Shown here: positions 1 through 7,707 of the stretch, piece by piece
Layout of the letters: every line of letters starts with the position of its first letter
Numbering within the stretch: the stretch's first letter is position 1
Assembly (NCBI GenBank): GCA_041655035.1
Contig: JBAZCN010000016.1
Coordinates: 1 to 38,171, forward strand
Source: NAT127 sp041655035
GTDB lineage: Bacteria; Pseudomonadota; Gammaproteobacteria; Pseudomonadales; Porticoccaceae
Reading direction: 5' to 3'
Length of the DNA stretch: 38,171 nt
Position numbers and translations under genes: made by a program
The notes under the pieces: generated by a model
What the model was told of the DNA's origin: nothing
What the model saw: the letters and a program-made list of their open reading frames with translations, nothing else
The model's database searches: none

Positions 1-1121
1 TCTGTCCCCACCGCGGTATGCACGTCTGTACCGCCGAGGCGGGCAACGCCCACGCCTTCAAATGCATCTATCATGGCTGGGCATTCCGCCCCAACGGCGA
101 CTTTATCGGCGCGCCGATAGAGCAGGAAAAGATGCACGGAGAAATCTACCCGAAGGACAGGCTAGGCCTCAAAAAAGCCCGCGTCTCAATGTACCACGGC
201 CTGATTTTCGCCACCTGGGACCAGGACGCCGCATCGCTCGACGAACAGCTTGGCGACATGAAGTTCTACTACGACATCATGTTCGGCAAAACCCATGGCG
301 GCATGGAGGTGCTGGGTCCGCCTCAGCGGCTGACCATCAACGCCAACTGGAAAACCGCCGGCGAGCAGTCCGCCTGTGACGGCTTCCATGTCCTGACCCT
401 GCACCGCTCACAGATCGATATCGGCAACTTCGGCGGCTCCGGCGATTCCAAGGACGATACCGCGCCCGCCATGTACGGCATCAACGTCTGTGACAAGGGC
501 AACGCACTGCGCTGCATTTCCGCGGAAAGCACCTTCCGCATGCTGATCGGCAAGGGCGACCTCAATGGCCTCGACACCGATCAGCGGCTCGACAGAATGC
601 CGCCGCCCGGGATCTACACCGACCAGCACAAAAGGGAAATGAAAGAGCGCCTCAGCCGGGACCAACTCTACGTGACCTCCGTCGCCCCGCCGCAGGTGGG
701 CGGGATGTTCCCCAATATCAACCTGTTGTTCATCTATGCCCCCTTGCCCAACGGCACCCTCGGCTCCGGTTACGTGATTCATTCCATGAATCCCAAGGGG
801 CCGGACAAATTTCAGTGGGTTACCTGGTTCCTCTGTGAAAAGGGCACTCCCGATGACGTCAAGGACATCATCCGCGCCGTCGCGGTGCAGACAGGTGGCA
901 CTTCGGGCCTGATCGAGCAGGACGACTCCGACACCTGGCCGCACATGACGCAATCGGCCAAAGGCAGTTGGGGCCGCACCGAGACCATGAAATACCAGGC
1001 CATCGCCGGCGAGAACCGCCCCGAGGGCTGGCCCGACAAGGCCAAGGTCTACGCCGGTTTCAGCAAGGACGACGCCCAGTGGAGCTGGTGGCAGCAGTAC
1101 TACGCGGTGATGACCCGGTAA
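1..1121 (+). CDS. Rieske ring-hydroxylating oxygenase, alpha subunit (5' partial)
   Basis: This is the catalytic large subunit of a Rieske non-haem iron oxygenase, which adds O2 to an aromatic ring using electrons from a ferredoxin. The reading frame is open from base 3, so the true start lies outside the window. It opens directly in the Rieske centre: CPH, 17 residues, then CIYHGW, which is C-x-H...C-x2-H for the [2Fe-2S] cluster. The mononuclear iron site is visible as CDGFHVLTLH (two His), with the third ligand in EQDDSDTW. The catalytic domain therefore looks intact. The beta-subunit gene follows after 47 bases. No reductase gene is in the window. The family is clear; the substrate (biphenyl-, cumate-, phenylpropionate- or diterpenoid-like) is not. 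Confidence 0.95.
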   Translation, partial: CPHRGMHVCTAEAGNAHAFKCIYHGWAFRPNGDFIGAPIEQEKMHGEIYPKDRLGLKKARVSMYHGLIFATWDQDAASLDEQLGDMKFYYDIMFGKTHGGMEVLGPPQRLTINANWKTAGEQSACDGFHVLTLHRSQIDIGNFGGSGDSKDDTAPAMYGINVCDKGNALRCISAESTFRMLIGKGDLNGLDTDQRLDRMPPPGIYTDQHKREMKERLSRDQLYVTSVAPPQVGGMFPNINLLFIYAPLPNGTLGSGYVIHSMNPKGPDKFQWVTWFLCEKGTPDDVKDIIRAVAVQTGGTSGLIEQDDSDTWPHMTQSAKGSWGRTETMKYQAIAGENRPEGWPDKAKVYAGFSKDDAQWSWWQQYYAVMTR

Positions 1122-1168
1122 CCGGCCTCCCGCGGGTATTGGCAAACACATATTTCGAGGAAACGAAC

Positions 1169-1741
1169 ATGACGACTCAAGCCGCTGTCAAGAAAGCACC
1201 TTTCGAGATTCCGCCGATCACCATCCCCAAGCCGACGGACTCGATCACCCACTACCAGGTACAGCAGTTCCTGCACCTGGACTCCTATCTGCTCGACCAC
1301 AACCGTCTCGCTGAATGGCTGAACATCCTGGCGCCGGATCTGCACTATTTCGTGCCGGTGCGCCAGACGAGGGAGCGGGCCGATCGCGACAAGGAATTTT
1401 CGCGCACCATCGGCCACATGGATGACGATTTCGACTCCATTGCCATGCGCGTTCACCGCCTGGTCAACACCAAGACCGCCTGGTCCGAGGATCCCGCCTC
1501 GCGGGTGCGCCGCTTTGTCACCAATGTGTCGGTGTGGGAAACCGATGTCTCCGGCGAGTACGAGGTCAACAGCTACCTGTTGCTGACCCGCAACCGGTTC
1601 TACGAGGAAAACTACCAGCTGCTCAGCGCCGAGCGCCTCGACAGGGTGCGCCGCAAGGGCGAAACCTTCGAGCTGGTCAGGCGCGAAGTGCGCATGGACC
1701 AAAGCGTGCTCGGCATGCCCAACCTGGCAATTTTCCTGTAG
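1169..1741 (+). CDS. Ring-hydroxylating oxygenase, beta subunit
   Basis: This 190-residue protein is the small subunit of the alpha3beta3 Rieske oxygenase. It has the SnoaL/NTF2-like fold and a mainly structural role. The body shows the family pattern: an N-terminal helix with a Leu-Asp-rich region (residues 30-55), the 'LHYFVPVRQTRER' strand-turn, 'RVRRFVTNV', 'YLLLTRNR' and the C-terminal 'RREVRMDQSVLGMPNLAIFL'. Length is normal for the family. The ATG at 1169 is preferred over an earlier in-frame ATG inside the alpha gene. It has a purine-rich GAGGAAACGAAC just upstream, and the extra N-terminal residues of the longer frame do not look like protein of this family. It is probably co-transcribed with the alpha gene. 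Confidence 0.93.
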   Translation: MTTQAAVKKAPFEIPPITIPKPTDSITHYQVQQFLHLDSYLLDHNRLAEWLNILAPDLHYFVPVRQTRERADRDKEFSRTIGHMDDDFDSIAMRVHRLVNTKTAWSEDPASRVRRFVTNVSVWETDVSGEYEVNSYLLLTRNRFYEENYQLLSAERLDRVRRKGETFELVRREVRMDQSVLGMPNLAIFL

Positions 1742-1767
1742 GGCAGGCGTTGCTGTTAACCCGACAA

Positions 1768-1799
1768 GCGCCGCGGTCATCGGCATATCGCCGCGGCGC
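1768..1799 (+). terminator. GC-rich hairpin between oxygenase beta and P450 genes
   Basis: Perfect 9-bp arms GCGCCGCGG (1768-1776) and CCGCGGCGC (1791-1799) enclose a 14-base loop in the 84-base gap. No T-run follows, so this is more likely an attenuating or mRNA-stabilising stem between operon genes than a full terminator. Confidence 0.45.
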
Positions 1800-1825
1800 C
1801 TTCCACGATACCCGAGGCTCACGAC

Positions 1826-3049
1826 ATGACTATCCATAATACCCAGCTAAACAAGATTCCAGCCCACGTGCCCGCTGAACTCGCCCAGGAATTTCCGTTG
1901 AAAATGGGCGTCTATGCCGACGAGAATCCCTTCGACCGCATGGTCCCGGAGGCCTGCGAAGGACCGGAGGTGATTTATGCACTGGATGTGCTCCCCGGAG
2001 GGCGCGGCAGCGCCTGGATCTTCCGCCGCCAGGAGGACAACCGGGAGATATACAACGATACCGAGCATTTCTCCAACAAGGGTTTCAGCGGCTTTGCCGA
2101 ACTGATCGGCGAACACTGGTCGACGATTCCCGCAGAGACCGACGCGCCCGAACACACCTATTTCCGCACCCTGCTCAATCCGGTTTTTGCACCCGGCTCG
2201 ATGGCCAAGATGGAAGGCACCGTGCGCGAGGCGGCGCTGCGCTGCCTCGACAGGATCCGCCACCAGCGCGAATGTGATTTCATGACCGAGTTCGCCTTCC
2301 CCTTTCCGGTCAGCGTGGTGCTCGACCTGATGGCCCTGCCCCAGGAGCGGATGGAGGAATTCCTCACCTGGGAGAGAATGCTGCTGCACTCCGGCAAACC
2401 CGAAGTCATGGCCGAAGGCACGCGCAAGGTCACCAGCTACCTGCGCCAAGTGATCGCGGAGCGCAAGCGGGACCCCGGCGACGACCTGATCAGCTTCGCC
2501 GTCAAGGCCGAGGTCAACGGCCGCAAAATGACCGACGACGAGCTACTCGGCTATGCCTTCAACTTCTATATCGGCGGCCTGGACACGGTATCCGCCAACC
2601 TCGGCAACTTTTTCCACCATCTCGCCACCAATCTGGACCACCAGCGCGAGCTCCGCGAGCACCCGGGGAAAATCCGCGAGGCCATCGAGGAGTTCCTCCG
2701 GGCTTTCTCGGCGGTGAGTACCACCCGCACCTGCGTCAAGGAAAAGACCATCCGCGGCGTCACCGTCAAGCCCGGCGACCGGGTCCAGATGAATACCACC
2801 CTGGCCAACCGGGACAGGCACACCTACGAAAACCCCCACCAGGTGATCCTCGACCGCAATCCGAACCACGTGACCTTCGCCACCGGTCCCCACCACTGTC
2901 TCGGCGTCCACCTGGCGCGACGCGAACTGCGGATCGCCATGGAGGAGGTCTTCAAGGCCATCCCGGAGTTCCGTCTCAAGCCCGGCGCCGTGGTGAGCTG
3001 CCAGACCGGCGGCATCATCCAGCCCCGCAACCTGCCCATCGTCTGGTGA
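1826..3049 (+). CDS. Cytochrome P450
   Basis: This 407-residue soluble bacterial P450 would hydroxylate a hydrophobic substrate with two electrons from a ferredoxin/reductase pair. The haem-binding loop is FATGPHHCLG, with thiolate ligand Cys358. The K-helix ExxR is Glu289-Arg292. The I-helix oxygen-activation motif reads IGGLDT (about 249-254), with Gly-Gly in place of the common Ala-Gly. HxxxR in the C helix (His110-Arg114) is the expected haem-propionate contact. There is no membrane anchor and the length is typical of class I bacterial P450s. It lies in the oxygenase operon, 84 bases after the beta subunit. The [3Fe-4S]-type ferredoxin at 7820 is a likely electron donor (inference). A terpenoid or steroid-like substrate is plausible but unproven. 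Confidence 0.95.
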   Translation: MTIHNTQLNKIPAHVPAELAQEFPLKMGVYADENPFDRMVPEACEGPEVIYALDVLPGGRGSAWIFRRQEDNREIYNDTEHFSNKGFSGFAELIGEHWSTIPAETDAPEHTYFRTLLNPVFAPGSMAKMEGTVREAALRCLDRIRHQRECDFMTEFAFPFPVSVVLDLMALPQERMEEFLTWERMLLHSGKPEVMAEGTRKVTSYLRQVIAERKRDPGDDLISFAVKAEVNGRKMTDDELLGYAFNFYIGGLDTVSANLGNFFHHLATNLDHQRELREHPGKIREAIEEFLRAFSAVSTTRTCVKEKTIRGVTVKPGDRVQMNTTLANRDRHTYENPHQVILDRNPNHVTFATGPHHCLGVHLARRELRIAMEEVFKAIPEFRLKPGAVVSCQTGGIIQPRNLPIVW

Positions 3050-3104
3050 CGGAATCAGCCCGCTCCCGTGCCGGGCGCGGGCATCTGCTTTTCGAGGGCC
3101 AGCC

Positions 3105-3518
3105 ATGATCGATCGGGATCTCATCGAAGCGTCGTTCGAGCACGCCGCCGAAACACTGGGAGACATCACACCCTTTGCCTACCAGCATTTTTTCGCCCGT
3201 TACCCGCAGGCCGAAGAACTGTTCCTGTGCAAAGGCGCGCAATTCAAGAACGATCTGCAAAACCAGATGGTACGGGATGCCATTTACGCCTTTCTCGAAT
3301 ACCTGGACACTCCGGACGAAGTGGATATCGTGTTCAAGTACACCATCCCCCAGCACCTGGACCTGAATATTCCGATGCTCTATTTCAACGGCTTGCTGGA
3401 AGCGGTGGCCGAGGTGGTGTGCGGAGCCACCCCGGAAGCCGGCAAGGCGGCAACCGAGGCCAGTTGGAAAGTGCTGTTGGAGAGTATCGAGGAGCTGGTG
3501 GCACACCATACACCCTAG
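3105..3518 (+). CDS. Single-domain globin-like haem protein
   Basis: This 137-residue protein aligns by eye with single-domain bacterial globins such as Vitreoscilla haemoglobin. An N-terminal 'FAYQHFFARYPQAEELF' matches the B-helix/CD region, with Phe40 at CD1. His84 in 'PQHLDLNIPMLYFNGLLEAV' is the candidate proximal F8 His, with the expected spacing to the following Tyr-Phe. It has no signal peptide or membrane segment. A GAGG lies 8 bases before the ATG. It is the last gene of the oxygenase/P450 run, 55 bases after the P450, so supplying O2 to oxygenases or detoxifying NO or peroxide are reasonable guesses. Its stop lies only 12 bases from the stop of the convergent SDR gene. Confidence 0.78.
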   Translation: MIDRDLIEASFEHAAETLGDITPFAYQHFFARYPQAEELFLCKGAQFKNDLQNQMVRDAIYAFLEYLDTPDEVDIVFKYTIPQHLDLNIPMLYFNGLLEAVAEVVCGATPEAGKAATEASWKVLLESIEELVAHHTP

Positions 3519-3530
3519 CGTCTGCCGACG

Positions 3531-4292
3531 TTACAGCGTCATTCCGCCGTCGAGGGGAATCACCGCGCCGGTGATGAAACCGCCGGCGCGGGACGCCAGG
3601 TGAATCACCGCGCCAACGATATCGTCGTCCCGGCCCATACGGCGGCGCGGCACCAGCTGCATGATGGCCGGCATCTGCTCATCGGTAATGACCGTCAACC
3701 GCGATGGAAAGAACCCCGGAGCAATGGCATTGACGGTAATGTGCTCGGCGCCGAGGCGCTTGCCCAGGGAACCGGTCAGGTGGTGCAGCCCGGCCTTGGC
3801 GGCCTGGTAGGAATAGTTTTCCTTCGGCCCCACCCGGGTGCCGCCCATGGAACCGATATTGACCACCGCCGCCGGGCGCTCGTCGCTGGCGCCTGCCCGC
3901 AGCTGCGGCACCAATGCCTGGGTGAGAAAAAACACCGACTTGAGATTGAGGTCCACCACCTGGTCCCAACCCTCCTCGGTGAATGCGCCGAGCGGCGCCT
4001 CGTACATCGCCCCGGCGTTGTTGACGAGGATATGGAGCGCATCCTCCCGCTCCGCCAGAGCCACCGCAAGCGCGTTCACCCCGTCGACAGCGGACAGGTC
4101 CGCGACCAGCGGCAGGCAGGTACCGAAAGACGAGAGCTCTTCGGCGACAGCGCCGCAGCTGTCGGCACTGCGCCCGACGATATACGTTTTGGCGCCGTGC
4201 GCCACCAGCCCCTTGGCGATCATGTAGCCGATACCGCTGGTGCCGCCGGTGACCAGAGCCACGCGGCCTGCGACGGAAAAGAGATCACTCAT
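3531..4292 (-). CDS. Short-chain dehydrogenase/reductase (RhlG-like), copy 1
   Basis: This is a classical SDR of 253 residues that would oxidise or reduce an alcohol/ketone or cis-diol with NAD(P). The cofactor motif is TGGTSGIG (15-22). NNAG is at 91-94, and the catalytic Ser148, Tyr162 and Lys166 (YxxxK) are all present. The C terminus GGMTL is typical. Its wording resembles RhlG-type SDRs ('FSVAGRVALVTGG', 'APGFFPSR', 'DGGMTL') and two other SDRs in this window. It is the last gene of a minus-strand run (acyl-CoA dehydrogenase, MDR, SDR, SDR). A role as diol or 7-hydroxy dehydrogenase in the pathway is inferred from context. Confidence 0.92.
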   Translation of the reverse strand: MSDLFSVAGRVALVTGGTSGIGYMIAKGLVAHGAKTYIVGRSADSCGAVAEELSSFGTCLPLVADLSAVDGVNALAVALAEREDALHILVNNAGAMYEAPLGAFTEEGWDQVVDLNLKSVFFLTQALVPQLRAGASDERPAAVVNIGSMGGTRVGPKENYSYQAAKAGLHHLTGSLGKRLGAEHITVNAIAPGFFPSRLTVITDEQMPAIMQLVPRRRMGRDDDIVGAVIHLASRAGGFITGAVIPLDGGMTL

Positions 4293-4322
4293 GGCAAGCC
4301 TCCGCTTTATTCCTGGAGAAAG

Positions 4323-4348
4323 CGGACCGGCGGCACAGCGCCGGTCCG
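4323..4348 (-). terminator. Intergenic hairpin between two SDR genes
   Basis: CGGACCGGCG and CGCCGGTCCG form a perfect 10-bp stem with a 6-base loop in the 66-base gap between the SDR genes. On the minus strand CTTTCT follows. It could reduce read-through from the upstream SDR into the downstream one, or protect the mRNA. Confidence 0.5.
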
Positions 4349-4358
4349 GGGTTGCAGG

Positions 4359-5144
4359 TCAGTGGCAGCCGAACATGCCGCCATCGACGATATGCTCGCC
4401 GCCGGTCATATAGGCTCCGGCGCGGGACGAGAGAAAGATACAGAGCCCGACGATGTCCTCCGCGGTACCATAGCGACCGAGGGGAACGCGGCTGAGGAAC
4501 TCCTGGGAAACGTCCTCCTCCTGGCGGATATGGGCAGTCATCTTGGTAGGGAAATAACCGGGTACGATGGCATTGACGGTGATATTGTCCCCCGCCAGTT
4601 CCGCTGCCAGCACCCGCGACAGATGATGGATCGCCGCCTTGCTGGCCATGTAGGAATAGGCCGGCAGCGGCTCCACCATCTTGCCCGCGAGGGAACCGAT
4701 ATTGATGACTCGCGCCGGGTTGTCCCGGTCCGCTTCCCCGGACTTGCGCAGCAATGGCAGCAACTCGCGGATCAGGGTGAAGGGCCCCTGGACATTGACT
4801 TCCATGATCGGCGCCCAGGCCTTGTCGGGAAAGGATTCCAGCGGTGCGCCCCAGGTCCGCCCGGCGTTGTTGATCAGGATATCGAGACGCTGCTCCTTTT
4901 CCTTCAACGTGTCGGCCAGCGCCACCACGGCCTCGGCGGGCGACAGGTCTGCCGGGATGGCGAAGCACTCGCCGAACTGGCGCAGTTCCTCGGCGGCGGT
5001 CTCGCAGTCCGCAGGCTTGCGGGAGGTGATGTAGACCCGGGCGCCGGCGCGCACCAGGCCCTCGGCAATCATCCGCCCCATGCCGTTGGCACCGCCGGTA
5101 ATCAGTGCCACCTTGCCGGTGATGTCAAACAGATTGTTGTTCAT
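4359..5144 (-). CDS. Short-chain dehydrogenase/reductase (RhlG-like), copy 2
   Basis: This is a classical SDR of 261 residues with TGGANGMG (16-23), NNAG (92-95), Ser151, Tyr165 and Lys169, so the catalytic set is complete. It is the copy closest to Pseudomonas RhlG in wording, for example 'NNAGRTWGAPLESFPDKAW' and 'ARVINIGSLAG'. RhlG was proposed as a beta-ketoacyl reductase, but in a catabolic run a role on cyclic alcohols, diols or 3-hydroxyacyl intermediates is more likely. The gene starts 14 bases after the MDR stop, so translation is probably coupled in one operon. The substrate is unknown. Confidence 0.92.
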   Translation of the reverse strand: MNNNLFDITGKVALITGGANGMGRMIAEGLVRAGARVYITSRKPADCETAAEELRQFGECFAIPADLSPAEAVVALADTLKEKEQRLDILINNAGRTWGAPLESFPDKAWAPIMEVNVQGPFTLIRELLPLLRKSGEADRDNPARVINIGSLAGKMVEPLPAYSYMASKAAIHHLSRVLAAELAGDNITVNAIVPGYFPTKMTAHIRQEEDVSQEFLSRVPLGRYGTAEDIVGLCIFLSSRAGAYMTGGEHIVDGGMFGCH

Positions 5145-5158
5145 GTATCGTCTCCCCC

Positions 5159-6160
5159 TCAGATGATTATTGCAACCTTGCCCATGCCGTGGTCGTTCTG
5201 CAGGTACAGGAGGGCATCGACGGCCTGGTCAAGGGTGAACGTCTTGTCGATCACCGGCTTGAGGTTGCGCTCGGCGACAAAGGCCATCATATCGCGAAAA
5301 TCCCCCGGCGTGCCCATGGCGGAACCGTAGATGGTGGCATGGCGAAAGAACAGCTCCGGCGCAAACACCTCGAACCTGGCCCCCCCGGTAGGACCGTAGA
5401 TCACCACCCGCGCGCCCATGTTGAGAACCCTGCCGTACTGGTCAAAGGATACCGCCGGCGCGCCGTCGACCACCACATCGATCCGCCCGGCCAGTTCGCC
5501 GAGAAGCTGGCCCCAAGCCTGGTCCTTGTAGATCACCCCGCCCCGGGCGCCGAGCGCCACTGCCTGGTCGATTTTTTCCCGGGAACTGCTGGTGACGTAG
5601 ACCTCGGCGCCCATCGCCACCGCGAAGCTCAGTGCCGCCAGGGCGACGCCGCCCCCGATGCCGGTGATCAGCACCTTGTCGCCCTGCTTGACGTCGGCTT
5701 TGACGGTCAGGCATCGCCAGGCGGTGAGGCCGGCGAGGGACACCGCTGCCGCCTCCTCGAAGCTGAAGCCCGCGGGCTTGGCCACCACGGTATCGGCGGG
5801 CACGCAGATATACTCGGCCAGGGTGCCGGGATAAGGCATGCCCAGGCAGCCGAAAGCCGGCGCCGGGTAGTCGGGGTGTTCGCCCCAGTTGGCGGCTGGG
5901 TAGACCACCACCTCCCGGCCGATCAGGGCGGCATCGACGCCCTCGCCCACGGCCTCGATGACTCCGGCGCCATCCGCGCCGAGGATCGCGGGCAGTTGCA
6001 TGCCCGGGTAGTGGCCAGTACTCACCCAGAGTTCGCGGTGGTTGAGGGCCGCGCCCCTGAGCGCCACCCGCACTTCACCGACAGCGGGCAGCGGTGTCTC
6101 GATATCTGTGATGGCTGCGCTTTGGGGCCCTCCCGGAGTGCTGAGAACCAGTGCTTTCAT
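5159..6160 (-). CDS. Medium-chain (MDR) zinc-independent alcohol dehydrogenase/quinone oxidoreductase family
   Basis: This 333-residue NAD(P)-dependent MDR enzyme has an N-terminal GroES-like domain followed by a Rossmann fold with GIGGGV at 167-172. The catalytic Cys-His pair of zinc alcohol dehydrogenases is replaced ('LNHRELW' in place of the usual CHSD-like segment). The structural four-Cys zinc lobe is also absent. It is therefore a YogA/quinone-oxidoreductase-like member, possibly an enone or enoyl reductase. The family word 'GADGAGVIEAVGEGV' is present. It sits between the acyl-CoA dehydrogenase and SDR copy 2 in the same minus-strand run. Double-bond reduction in the degraded ring side chain is a possible role (inference). 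Confidence 0.88.
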   Translation of the reverse strand: MKALVLSTPGGPQSAAITDIETPLPAVGEVRVALRGAALNHRELWVSTGHYPGMQLPAILGADGAGVIEAVGEGVDAALIGREVVVYPAANWGEHPDYPAPAFGCLGMPYPGTLAEYICVPADTVVAKPAGFSFEEAAAVSLAGLTAWRCLTVKADVKQGDKVLITGIGGGVALAALSFAVAMGAEVYVTSSSREKIDQAVALGARGGVIYKDQAWGQLLGELAGRIDVVVDGAPAVSFDQYGRVLNMGARVVIYGPTGGARFEVFAPELFFRHATIYGSAMGTPGDFRDMMAFVAERNLKPVIDKTFTLDQAVDALLYLQNDHGMGKVAIII

Positions 6161-6198
6161 TGTCGACCTCTGTTGTTGCTGATGCGTGGGGCGAATAC

Positions 6199-6234
6199 GA
6201 AACAGCGGGGTTTGGCGACAAACCCCGCTGTTTC
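6199..6234 (-). terminator. Perfect 16-bp stem-loop between acyl-CoA dehydrogenase and MDR genes
   Basis: Arms GAAACAGCGGGGTTTG (6199-6214) and CAAACCCCGCTGTTTC (6219-6234) pair perfectly around a 4-base loop (GCGA). The stem lies 24 bases after the acyl-CoA dehydrogenase stop on the minus strand. The arm ends in GTTTC, giving only a short T-run. It is probably a partial terminator that sets relative expression of the downstream MDR-SDR-SDR genes. Confidence 0.65.
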
Positions 6235-6258
6235 ACTGCAAGCCAGCCAAGCGATCCG

Positions 6259-7422
6259 TCAGAAGGAACGGGGCATGCCCAGCATCTCGGCAATGGCGTT
6301 GCGGCACATTTCGTTGGTGATCGGCCCGATCCGCCACAGGCGGCTGTCGCGCCAATAGCGCTGCATATCGGTTTCCGCCGAATAACCCATGCCGCCGAGG
6401 ATCTGGATACCGAGATCGGCAGCCTTGTTGGCGTATTCGGAGGCCTGCAACTTTAACATAGTCGACTCCATATGGCAGGGCTTGCCGTTGGTCACCAGCC
6501 AGGCGCAGTGGTTCATCATCAGTTCGATGGAGTAGCGCCACGAAGCGATGTCCGCCAGGTAGTGCTGGAGGATCTGGAACTCGCCGATGGTCTTGCCGAA
6601 CGCCTTGCGCTGCTTCATGTACTCGATGGCGTCTTCCTGGATGCCGTCCATCACGCCGAGGCAGAACGACGCCACCATCATCCGCTCGTTGTTGAGCGTC
6701 GGCAGCAGGGTGTACCAGGCGTTGTTGGGTTCCGCCAGTACCTGCTCGTCGGTGACCAGCACATTGTCGAAGTGCACGGTGCAGGAGCCCATGGAGCGCA
6801 TGCCGAGCTTGGGCAGCGGGGTGATGGTGATACCGGCCTGCTTGGCGGGCACCCAGAACAGGCTTACGCCCTGATGGCGCTTTTGCACAGTCTTGTCGGT
6901 TCTGGCCAGGACCAACAGATAGTCGGCGACATGGGCGGAGGAACTCCAGATCTTCTCGCCGTTGAGAATCCAGCCGCCGTCGCCCCGCACCGCCTCGGTG
7001 CGCAGGGCGCCGAGCACGTCGGTGCCGCCACCGGGTTCGGTGAAGGCGATCGCCGCGCGCAACTGGCCGGTGGCGATCTTCGGCAGAAATTCCCTTTTCT
7101 GGGCTTCGGTACCATAGATGCCGATGGACTTGGAGCCGGCGAAGGAGGTGATCCCCCAGATCCAGGCGAGGCCGGCGAGGGGGCGCGCCAATTCGCGGGC
7201 GAGGATCATCTGGGTGATCACATCGCCGCCCTGGCCGTCGTAGTCCTCGGAAATGCCAATGCCGTGGAAACCAGCGTCGGTGAACTTGTCCCACAGCGCA
7301 AACGGGTATTCGTGCTCCTTGGCCTCCAGCTCCCGCGCCCAGCTCTTGGGAATCTCCTTGTCGATCCATTTGCGGGTAAAGTCCTGGAACGCTACGTATT
7401 CTTCCGCTAACTGAAAGTCCAT
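6259..7422 (-). CDS. Acyl-CoA dehydrogenase family protein
   Basis: This is an FAD-dependent acyl-CoA dehydrogenase of 387 residues. It introduces the alpha-beta double bond in an acyl-CoA, passing electrons to ETF. The N-terminal helical domain, the central beta domain ('AIAFTEPGGGTDV...') and the C-terminal helical domain with 'QILGGMGYSAETDMQRYWRDSRL' are all present. The start is set at the ATG at 7422 because GGAG lies 6 bases before it; a GTG 12 bases upstream is the alternative. The usual catalytic Glu of the 'EGT' motif is not there: the segment reads RIGPITNEM. The base may lie elsewhere, as in isovaleryl-CoA-type enzymes. It is the first gene of a four-gene minus-strand run. Confidence 0.92.
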   Translation of the reverse strand: MDFQLAEEYVAFQDFTRKWIDKEIPKSWARELEAKEHEYPFALWDKFTDAGFHGIGISEDYDGQGGDVITQMILARELARPLAGLAWIWGITSFAGSKSIGIYGTEAQKREFLPKIATGQLRAAIAFTEPGGGTDVLGALRTEAVRGDGGWILNGEKIWSSSAHVADYLLVLARTDKTVQKRHQGVSLFWVPAKQAGITITPLPKLGMRSMGSCTVHFDNVLVTDEQVLAEPNNAWYTLLPTLNNERMMVASFCLGVMDGIQEDAIEYMKQRKAFGKTIGEFQILQHYLADIASWRYSIELMMNHCAWLVTNGKPCHMESTMLKLQASEYANKAADLGIQILGGMGYSAETDMQRYWRDSRLWRIGPITNEMCRNAIAEMLGMPRSF

Positions 7423-7452
7423 TGTTGTCTCCACTCATCGTCGGTTGATTGC

Positions 7453-7492
7453 CTGTCCTGGTGGTCAAGTCGCGCCCTTGCCACCAGGACAG
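7453..7492. repeat. Perfect 12-bp inverted repeat in the leader of the acyl-CoA dehydrogenase gene
   Basis: CTGTCCTGGTGG (7453-7464) and CCACCAGGACAG (7481-7492) are exact reverse complements. The inner bases TCAAG/CTTG extend the stem with one bulge. It starts 30 bases upstream of the minus-strand start codon, so it would fold in the 5' leader or act as an operator. On the plus strand it is followed by TTTT, so it could also stop antisense transcription. Confidence 0.55.
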
Positions 7493-7624
7493 TTTTCGAT
7501 AAAGCCGGATTCTGTATGCCCGGAAGAACGCCAACACCTATCTTTTTATCGACCCATCCGGCATCGCCTGATAATAAGTGGACAAATCGCTGAGTCTGGC
7601 CGAGAGTCAATGTAACAGAGGCAG

Positions 7625-7656
7625 TGAATGGCACAGTCGATAAATGGCACAATCGA
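7625..7656. repeat. Two 16-bp tandem direct repeats (candidate activator site)
   Basis: TGAATGGCACAGTCGA (7625-7640) is followed immediately by TAAATGGCACAATCGA (7641-7656), with 14 of 16 bases identical. The pair lies just upstream of the ferredoxin -35 box, at about -60 to -90 relative to the expected transcript start. That is where an AraC- or IclR-type activator often binds. Confidence 0.5.
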
Positions 7657-7679
7657 TATACAGGTACCTCCGGAACGAT

Positions 7680-7707
7680 TGGACATCAAACCCTGATTGT
7701 GTACAAT
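7680..7707 (+). promoter_or_regulatory. Sigma70-like promoter of the ferredoxin gene
   Basis: TGGACA (7680-7685), a 16-base spacer and TACAAT (7702-7707) match the consensus at five of six bases in each box. The -10 region sits inside ATTGTGTACAAT, a short dyad that could be a repressor site. The start codon is about 110 bases downstream. Confidence 0.5.

Noticed and set aside
3600..5330. Long plus-strand open frame of 576 codons
   Set aside because: It is antisense to two SDR genes and part of the MDR gene, all with full motifs. Its translation is rich in His, Gly, Arg and Gln with no domain, as expected for GC-rich antisense frames.
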